Positions 58,911-64,000 of a DNA stretch of 64,000 nt are shown here, in pieces. The translations under genes were made by a program, and so were the position numbers. Positions within the stretch are counted from its first letter, which is position 1; each line of letters opens with the position of its first letter. The stretch is from Endozoicomonas euniceicola (lineage in GTDB: Bacteria; Pseudomonadota; Gammaproteobacteria; Pseudomonadales; Endozoicomonadaceae). The stretch is from positions 2,102,501 to 2,166,500 of the forward strand of contig NZ_CP103300.1 in NCBI RefSeq assembly GCF_025562755.1, given 5' to 3'. The notes beneath the pieces are model-generated. The model saw only the letters and a list, made by a program, of their open reading frames with translations. It was not told the origin of the DNA and did no database searches.

Positions 58911-60746
58911 GTGGAAGAAAAAAGTGCCAGACAAGACTCAACGGATAGGAACTTTGATGCAGGCTTATGGGCAGAGAAGCTCGCAGCCGGCTGCTTCCTG
59001 AATGCCATGCTGAGGGAGTGGCATGGCTGGGAGCTGACAACTCCTGACAGTGAGTCCCTACAGGAAGGTGAAGCGGTTGCAACGGTTGTCATCCCCCTTG
59101 GTAGTCAAAACAAAAAAATTCTGATTAATCTTCAACACTATTCACTGGCAGGAAGACATCAGTTTATGTCCCCTTATTGGTTGCGGGAGGACACATCGGG
59201 TCATACCAAAACTATCGGATTTATTGACATGGTGGAATTGTTGTCCGGTGAGGAGCGTATTTTTAAGTCGGCTCATGACAACACTAAACAAGTATTTCTC
59301 CAGCGCGTCAGTCGCAGCCTCGATAATACAGCCCGGGCATTATCAGCAAGAGCCTCTGAGCTGCCTGACCTCTTTGCCGGAACAATGAATTTCCGCACAT
59401 CAGAGCAGGCACTATTTGCAGGCCATTCTTTTCACCCAACGCCCAAGAGTCGAGACCAGTTTTCAACAGAAAAAACTCAGCACTATATCCCTGAGTTTGG
59501 ATCAGACTTTCAACTCAGCTGGTTTGCCATCGACTCTGACTTGCTGGAAGACGACAGTGTCCATGAGTGCTCCTTCCGGGAACTCACTCTGCAGCTGGCC
59601 AATGAAGATCGTCGACTGGAAAGCTGGCTGCCTCAGGATCTTCCGGCTCACCAAACCCTGTTACCCGCACACCCCTGGCAAGCAAGGCAATGGCTGAATA
59701 ATGACTACATTCGTCAACTGATACAGACAGGCAGAATGGTCAGCTACGGTGAGCTGGGTACAGGCTGGCATGCCACATCATCGGTACGCTCACTCTATGC
59801 CCCCCATGCCGGGTTTATGCTGAAGTACTCCCTGAGCGTGCGCTTAACCAATTCCCTGCGTCATCTTTTGCCAAAGGAAGTGATTCGCGGCAAGGAAATC
59901 CATCAAGTGAAGTATCATACGTCTGTGGGCCGACAACTGCAGGAGCAATTCCCCGATTTTGAGATACTCACTGAGCCAGCCCATGCAGCGATTAAAGGCC
60001 CTGACGGCCAGCCCCTGGCTGAAACCATGATAGTACTGCGAGAAAACCCTTTCACTCGCCAAAGCCTCAACGAAGGCACGGAGTTACTGGCAAGCCTCAC
60101 ACAGGACCATCCTGTAGAGTCTTCCAGAATAATCCAGCTGATCCATAAGCTGGCTGAAGACAGTTACTCCCCAGTGGAAAATATCGCCCAGCGCTGGTTT
60201 GAGAAATACCTGAACATTGTCGCAAAGCCTCTAGTCATTGCACAGTCTGACTTTGGTCTGCTGTTTGGTGCCCATCAGCAAAATCTTTTGATACATATGC
60301 CTGCCGGCTACCCTGAAAAAGCCTTTTTCAGGGATTGCCAGGGTACAGGTTACAGTGATCTGGCGAGACAACTGCTTGCCAGTGACATTCCAGCCACAGC
60401 CGATGGCGCTGAGCATCATGTTGAACAGGAGCCTGGCAACCGACTTTTCACCTATTATCTGCTGATTAATTCAACTTTTGGGCTTATCAGCGCCCTCGGG
60501 GCTGACAGAAGCATTAGTGAACAACACCTCTTACAAACACTGAGAACATTTCTTGAGCAGCTTCGTGCAGAAGGCCGACGAGATTCAAGCTGTCTGGATT
60601 ACGTGCTCGATAGCAAGGAGCTTTGGTCAAAAGGTAATTTCTTCTGTTCGTTTCATAACCTGAATGAAAATACTCTGGACAATCCACTGGAAATTTATCA
60701 CGCCATGGAAAACCCAATCTTCGGGTTATTTCAACAGTCTGAATGA
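58911..60746 (+). CDS. iucA: IucA-type NIS siderophore synthetase
   Basis: 611 aa from the GTG at 58911; the ATG at 58860 would add 17 residues. I prefer 58911 since the Fur box abuts 58860 and no leader would remain; AAGG stands 11 bp before the GTG. The NIS synthetase fold is evident: AAGCFLNAMLREW, GHSFHPTPKSRDQF, LLPAHPWQ, KYSLSVRLTNSLRHL and GNFFCSFHNLNENTLDNP. IucA condenses N6-acetyl-N6-hydroxylysine with one carboxyl of citrate using ATP. First gene of iucABCD. Confidence 0.93.
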   Translation: MEEKSARQDSTDRNFDAGLWAEKLAAGCFLNAMLREWHGWELTTPDSESLQEGEAVATVVIPLGSQNKKILINLQHYSLAGRHQFMSPYWLREDTSGHTKTIGFIDMVELLSGEERIFKSAHDNTKQVFLQRVSRSLDNTARALSARASELPDLFAGTMNFRTSEQALFAGHSFHPTPKSRDQFSTEKTQHYIPEFGSDFQLSWFAIDSDLLEDDSVHECSFRELTLQLANEDRRLESWLPQDLPAHQTLLPAHPWQARQWLNNDYIRQLIQTGRMVSYGELGTGWHATSSVRSLYAPHAGFMLKYSLSVRLTNSLRHLLPKEVIRGKEIHQVKYHTSVGRQLQEQFPDFEILTEPAHAAIKGPDGQPLAETMIVLRENPFTRQSLNEGTELLASLTQDHPVESSRIIQLIHKLAEDSYSPVENIAQRWFEKYLNIVAKPLVIAQSDFGLLFGAHQQNLLIHMPAGYPEKAFFRDCQGTGYSDLARQLLASDIPATADGAEHHVEQEPGNRLFTYYLLINSTFGLISALGADRSISEQHLLQTLRTFLEQLRAEGRRDSSCLDYVLDSKELWSKGNFFCSFHNLNENTLDNPLEIYHAMENPIFGLFQQSE

Positions 60747-60777
60747 AAATATAACAAGAAGCCGTTAAGGAATAGCT

Positions 60778-61797
60778 ATGCAAGAAGCCCCAGTCATCAC
60801 ACTGCCAGGGACACTTTCAACACCGATTACCATACGGCAGTATGATTCTAATGCCCTGATTATAAACGACAATAAACATTCACTGCTGCTGAGGATCCGT
60901 AGTAATGACATGCCACGCCTGTCGGCAGCAAACCGTTCTGACCTTCCAGCCCGACTGCCGAACCACCTGTTGGCTGCGGCACTTGATTACCTGTTTGCCA
61001 AAAACCCTGCGGTACTCAGCATTACTATCGACAATGGACTCACCCAACGACTGGAAAACAAAGGACTGGTTCATTCAAAAGGGTCAGAACCAGACACATC
61101 AATCTGTATCAGGCAGGGTTTTTATCAGGATCGCACCCTGTGGCACTGGCAAAGAAACAGTCATCCAGCACCGGAAATCTGGACCCGGAACGACAGTGGA
61201 ACCGAGCATCCGGTCAGGCAAAAGCAGCCCGCTGGCACAGTCTATGAACGCTACGATTATCAAAGCGACGTGACCGTTTCATTCAGGAGTATTGATCCGG
61301 AACAGGATCTCTCTCTGTTCCACAACTGGATGAATCAGCCACGGGTAAACGAGTTCTGGGAAATGGCAAAAAGCAGGGGCGAACTTCAGGAGTACATCAG
61401 GACACTACTGGCTGATACACGAACATGGCCGCTTATAGGTTGTTTTAATGGCGAGCCATTCGGGTATATGGAGCTTTATTGGGCAATGGAAGATCGTCTC
61501 GCTCCCTACTACGACTGCCAGCCCTGGGACCGCGGATTCCACTTACTGGTCGGTAACACAAAGTTCCTCGGCCCGCGTTTCTCCCTGAGCTGGACCCGGT
61601 CGATAAGCCACTTTTTGTTCCTTGACGATCCGCGCACCATGAGACTTGTTGGTGAACCCAGGGCAGACAATAAACGATTAATGAAATTGCTGGCACCTGC
61701 TGGCTGGGAGTTTGTCAAAGAGTTTGATTTTCCCCATAAACGGGCTGCCCTGGTGCATTGCCACAGGAAAACCTTTTTTCAGGACATTCAGTTATGA
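60778..61797 (+). CDS. iucB: N6-hydroxylysine O-acetyltransferase-type protein (IucB)
   Basis: 339 aa (E. coli IucB 315). AAGGA stands 7 bp before the ATG. The C-terminal half is a GNAT domain: HNWMNQPRVNEFWEM, FGYMELYWAMEDRLAPYYDCQPWDRGFHLL-type segment, PRFSLSWTRSISHFLFLDDPRTMRLVGEPRADNKRLM and FDFPHKRAAL. This is the signature of siderophore-locus acyltransferases (IucB, AlcB). It acetylates N6-hydroxylysine. It overlaps iucC by 4 bp (ATGA). Confidence 0.93.
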   Translation: MQEAPVITLPGTLSTPITIRQYDSNALIINDNKHSLLLRIRSNDMPRLSAANRSDLPARLPNHLLAAALDYLFAKNPAVLSITIDNGLTQRLENKGLVHSKGSEPDTSICIRQGFYQDRTLWHWQRNSHPAPEIWTRNDSGTEHPVRQKQPAGTVYERYDYQSDVTVSFRSIDPEQDLSLFHNWMNQPRVNEFWEMAKSRGELQEYIRTLLADTRTWPLIGCFNGEPFGYMELYWAMEDRLAPYYDCQPWDRGFHLLVGNTKFLGPRFSLSWTRSISHFLFLDDPRTMRLVGEPRADNKRLMKLLAPAGWEFVKEFDFPHKRAALVHCHRKTFFQDIQL

Positions 61798-63590
61798 ATC
61801 AACCGGCACCTATTGATCAGCCAATTAGCCGGAGACAGGTAACTGACAACCCCTGGCAGAAAGCAAACCTGAAATTGCTGGTTAAAACACTCAGTGAATT
61901 AGATTGGGAAGAAGCCATTAAACCGACTGAAACCGTATCAGGCCAATTCTGCCTTGATCTGGACAGTGGCGTTTCTTACCAGTTTTCCGCCGCCCGCAGT
62001 ATCTGGGGGCAACTGCTCATTGACTCGAAAACCGTCAGCCGCACCCCGCCATTACCGGCAAAAGCGGCAGATGTCAGCCAGTTTTTTATCGACGCCAGAA
62101 CGGAACTGGGATTCGAGTCAGCCACTCTCTGTAACTTTCTGGAAGAGCTGGGCAACACGCTGATGGCGGAATCCCGTTTACAAGACAACCATCGTACAAT
62201 GACCGCCAGTGACATGATTCAGCTGCCAGCCGATGAACTGCAATCCCAACTTGACGGTCATCCCAAAGTCACCGTCAACAAAGGGCGCATGGGATGGAGC
62301 CTTAACGATTTCGAAGCTTTTGCAACGGAGTTTCTGCCTGATATCCAGCTGGAGTGGCTGGCACTTAGTCGAAAAAAATGTCACCTGAGGGTTGCCAGTG
62401 ATCTTGACGAGCAGCACTTGCTGGATGCCACTTTGAGCCAATCAGAGCAGGAGCGATTACAGAAGCTTTGTCAGGATAGAGGCGTTGACAGCAGCCACTA
62501 CCTCTTGATGCCTGTCCACCCCTGGCAATGGCTAAACAAAATCGTGAACCTGTTTGCTGGTGAAATCGCTGCCGGGCATATTATCCATCTTGGGCGTTTT
62601 GGTGACCCGATGCTTCCCCAGCAGTCTTTGAGAACGCTCACCAACCGGGCCAGGCCGCAGCAGCTGAATATCAAGCTGCCACTTTCTATCTTGAATACAT
62701 CTTGCTATCGGGGCATTCCGGGGCGTTATATCACCGCAGGTCCGGCGCTTTCAAAATGGCTGGCAGAGATAGCCGCTCAGGATGAAGTGCTGGCCTCCCG
62801 GGGCACAATTATCCTTGAAGAACCGGCTGGTGCATTCTATCCACACCCACTCTATGACCAGGTCGCTGATGGCCCATACCGGTATCATGAGATGCTGGGG
62901 TGTATCTGGCGTCAGAGCGTACACAGCAAAACAGCGCCGGAAGAACAATCGGTGTTGATATCGACCCTTTTCCAGAAAGACGGCTATGGACAACCATTAA
63001 TTGAAGCGTACATCCATCGCTCGGGACTCACTACAGAAGCGTGGCTGAACAAACTGTTCAATGCTGTGGTGATCCCTCTTTATCACCTTATGTGTAAATA
63101 CGGCGTTGGTCTGGTTGCCCATGGGCAGAATGTAACGCTTGTACTGGCAGATAACCAGCCAGCCAAAGTCGCACTGAAAGACTTTCAGGGTGATCTTCGC
63201 CTGATCAATCAGAACTTCCCCGAGCTGGATTCACTGCCAGAGGAGGTTCAAGCCGTGACAACCCGGCTGCCTTCTGAGCACCTGATCCATGACCTGCAGA
63301 CCGGGCACTTTGTCTCAGTTCTGCGCTTTATATCGAACGTACTGGCTGAAACCGGATTTTCTGAGCACCGGTTCTACCAGCTGCTCGGACAACAACTACA
63401 AAGTTATATGAGTGACCACCCCAGCCTGGCTGACCGTTTTAAACTGTTTGATCTGTTTGAAACGAAAATGGCTCGCATCTGCCTGAACCGGGTCAGGTTT
63501 CGTCTGGGGTACGGTGACAGTACTGAACGACCATTACCGGAACTGGGTTCAAACCTGGCTAACCCATTGGCTTTAACACTTCAGGGATGA
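61794..63590 (+). CDS. iucC: IucC-type NIS siderophore synthetase
   Basis: 598 aa from the ATG at 61794, whose start overlaps the iucB stop. A start further upstream (61758) would lie inside iucB. Conserved blocks are KVTVNKGRMGWSLNDF, LLMPVHPWQW, QSLRTLTNRARPQQLNIKLPLSILNTSCYRGIPG-type region, and VGLVAHGQNVTLVLADNQPAKVALKDFQGDLR. IucC adds the second N6-acetyl-N6-hydroxylysine to complete aerobactin. It is followed 3 bp later by iucD. Confidence 0.94.
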   Translation: MNQPAPIDQPISRRQVTDNPWQKANLKLLVKTLSELDWEEAIKPTETVSGQFCLDLDSGVSYQFSAARSIWGQLLIDSKTVSRTPPLPAKAADVSQFFIDARTELGFESATLCNFLEELGNTLMAESRLQDNHRTMTASDMIQLPADELQSQLDGHPKVTVNKGRMGWSLNDFEAFATEFLPDIQLEWLALSRKKCHLRVASDLDEQHLLDATLSQSEQERLQKLCQDRGVDSSHYLLMPVHPWQWLNKIVNLFAGEIAAGHIIHLGRFGDPMLPQQSLRTLTNRARPQQLNIKLPLSILNTSCYRGIPGRYITAGPALSKWLAEIAAQDEVLASRGTIILEEPAGAFYPHPLYDQVADGPYRYHEMLGCIWRQSVHSKTAPEEQSVLISTLFQKDGYGQPLIEAYIHRSGLTTEAWLNKLFNAVVIPLYHLMCKYGVGLVAHGQNVTLVLADNQPAKVALKDFQGDLRLINQNFPELDSLPEEVQAVTTRLPSEHLIHDLQTGHFVSVLRFISNVLAETGFSEHRFYQLLGQQLQSYMSDHPSLADRFKLFDLFETKMARICLNRVRFRLGYGDSTERPLPELGSNLANPLALTLQG

Positions 63591-63593
63591 CAA

Positions 63594-64000
63594 ATGAATT
63601 TGATACAAGAAAATAGTCAGGAAAATGTGCTTGACCTGGCCGGACTTGGAATAGGCCCTTTTAACCTGAGCCTCGCCGCTCTGGCTGACGGTCTGCCCGA
63701 CTACACCGTTCAGTTTTTTGATCGCAAGCCCTCTTTCAGCTGGCACCCGGGGCTCATGCTGCCCGGAGCCCATATGCAAACCTCTTATCTCAAAGATTTG
63801 GTGACACCAGTCAACCCCACCAGCCCCTGGTCTTTTCTTTCCTACCTGGTTCAGCATGGCCGCTTCTATCAGTTTCTGGCGACTGAGAAAACCGCTATCA
63901 GTCGTAAGGAATTTGTAGACTATATGGACTGGACGGCTCGCCATCTTCCATCCCTGCAATTCAATTCAGAGATTCGTGAAGTCAGCTTTGCAGACGACTG
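63594..64000 (+). CDS. iucD: L-lysine N6-monooxygenase, N-terminal part (cut by window end)
   Basis: About 135 residues seen; the family is about 440. AGGG lies 8 bp before the ATG and iucC ends 3 bp earlier. The FAD motif DLAGLGIGPFNLSLAAL is at about 14-30, then FDRKPSFSWHPGLMLPGAHMQTSYLKDLVTPVNPTSPWSFLSYL-type family segments. It hydroxylates lysine at N6, the first step of aerobactin synthesis. The gene order iucABCD is the same as on pColV-type clusters. Confidence 0.93.
   Translation, partial: MNLIQENSQENVLDLAGLGIGPFNLSLAALADGLPDYTVQFFDRKPSFSWHPGLMLPGAHMQTSYLKDLVTPVNPTSPWSFLSYLVQHGRFYQFLATEKTAISRKEFVDYMDWTARHLPSLQFNSEIREVSFADD

Overview
The window reads as chromosome of a marine-type gammaproteobacterium. 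The core genes (ilvIH, ilvC with a divergent ilvY, pssA, mrcB with a yqcC neighbour, bioBFHCD next to comF, msrP) match their gammaproteobacterial relatives in sequence and arrangement. The accessory genes (a secreted OTU-domain protein, a secreted ankyrin protein, a protein with tandem NxT repeats) are what one sees in host-associated Oceanospirillales such as Endozoicomonas. That genus is an inference from gene flavour; no rRNA or tRNA lies in the window.

Layout. 1-5600: a BLUF photoreceptor (cut by the window edge), the periplasmic methionine-sulfoxide reductase MsrP, PssA, glutaminase, a plant-type MTA/SAH nucleosidase and a histidine-rich membrane protein. 5800-10650: branched-chain amino-acid synthesis, with ilvC/ilvY divergent and ilvIH coupled, separated by a small heptad-repeat gene. 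11000-18100: a DUF4124 protein, an unknown membrane protein, YqcC, a TPR lipoprotein, PBP1b, a small P-loop kinase, a MITE-like repeat in front of a TfoX C-terminal-domain gene, MoeB and GcvH. 18250-23440: a DinB-fold protein, a two-domain OlsF-like acyltransferase, and a four-gene envelope operon (DedA, ATP-grasp, YHS, DoxX). 23600-30660: a secreted subtilase, then a three-gene signalling unit of TonB-dependent receptor, YfiR and hybrid histidine kinase. 30700-31920: hicAB and a GNAT acetyltransferase.

32100-41500: two paralogous long acyl-CoA dehydrogenases bracket an accessory block holding a GTG-started secreted methyltransferase/OTU-protease-like protein, a small outer-membrane-type protein and a TTG-started secreted ankyrin protein. 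41500-44550: an AT-rich gap, a small membrane ORF and a 626-residue membrane protein with six tandem NQT units. 44570-50850: the biotin operon bioBFHCD, divergent comF, and an unknown protein coupled to comF.

50900-64000 is an aerobactin-type iron module: IutA-like receptor, FhuB/FhuD/FhuC-type importer, a small unknown protein, an MFS exporter, and divergently iucA-iucB-iucC-iucD (iucD is cut by the window end). Three Fur-box-like sites lie in front of the receptor, the importer and the iucA/MFS divergent promoter, so the whole locus looks iron-repressed. Citrate plus N6-acetyl-N6-hydroxylysine would be joined by IucA and IucC, exported by the MFS protein, recaptured by the receptor and imported by the ABC system.

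The most unusual content is the eukaryotic-like block at 34-39.5 kb, the NQT-repeat membrane protein, the MITE-like repeat at 16.3 kb, and the receptor-YfiR-kinase unit.
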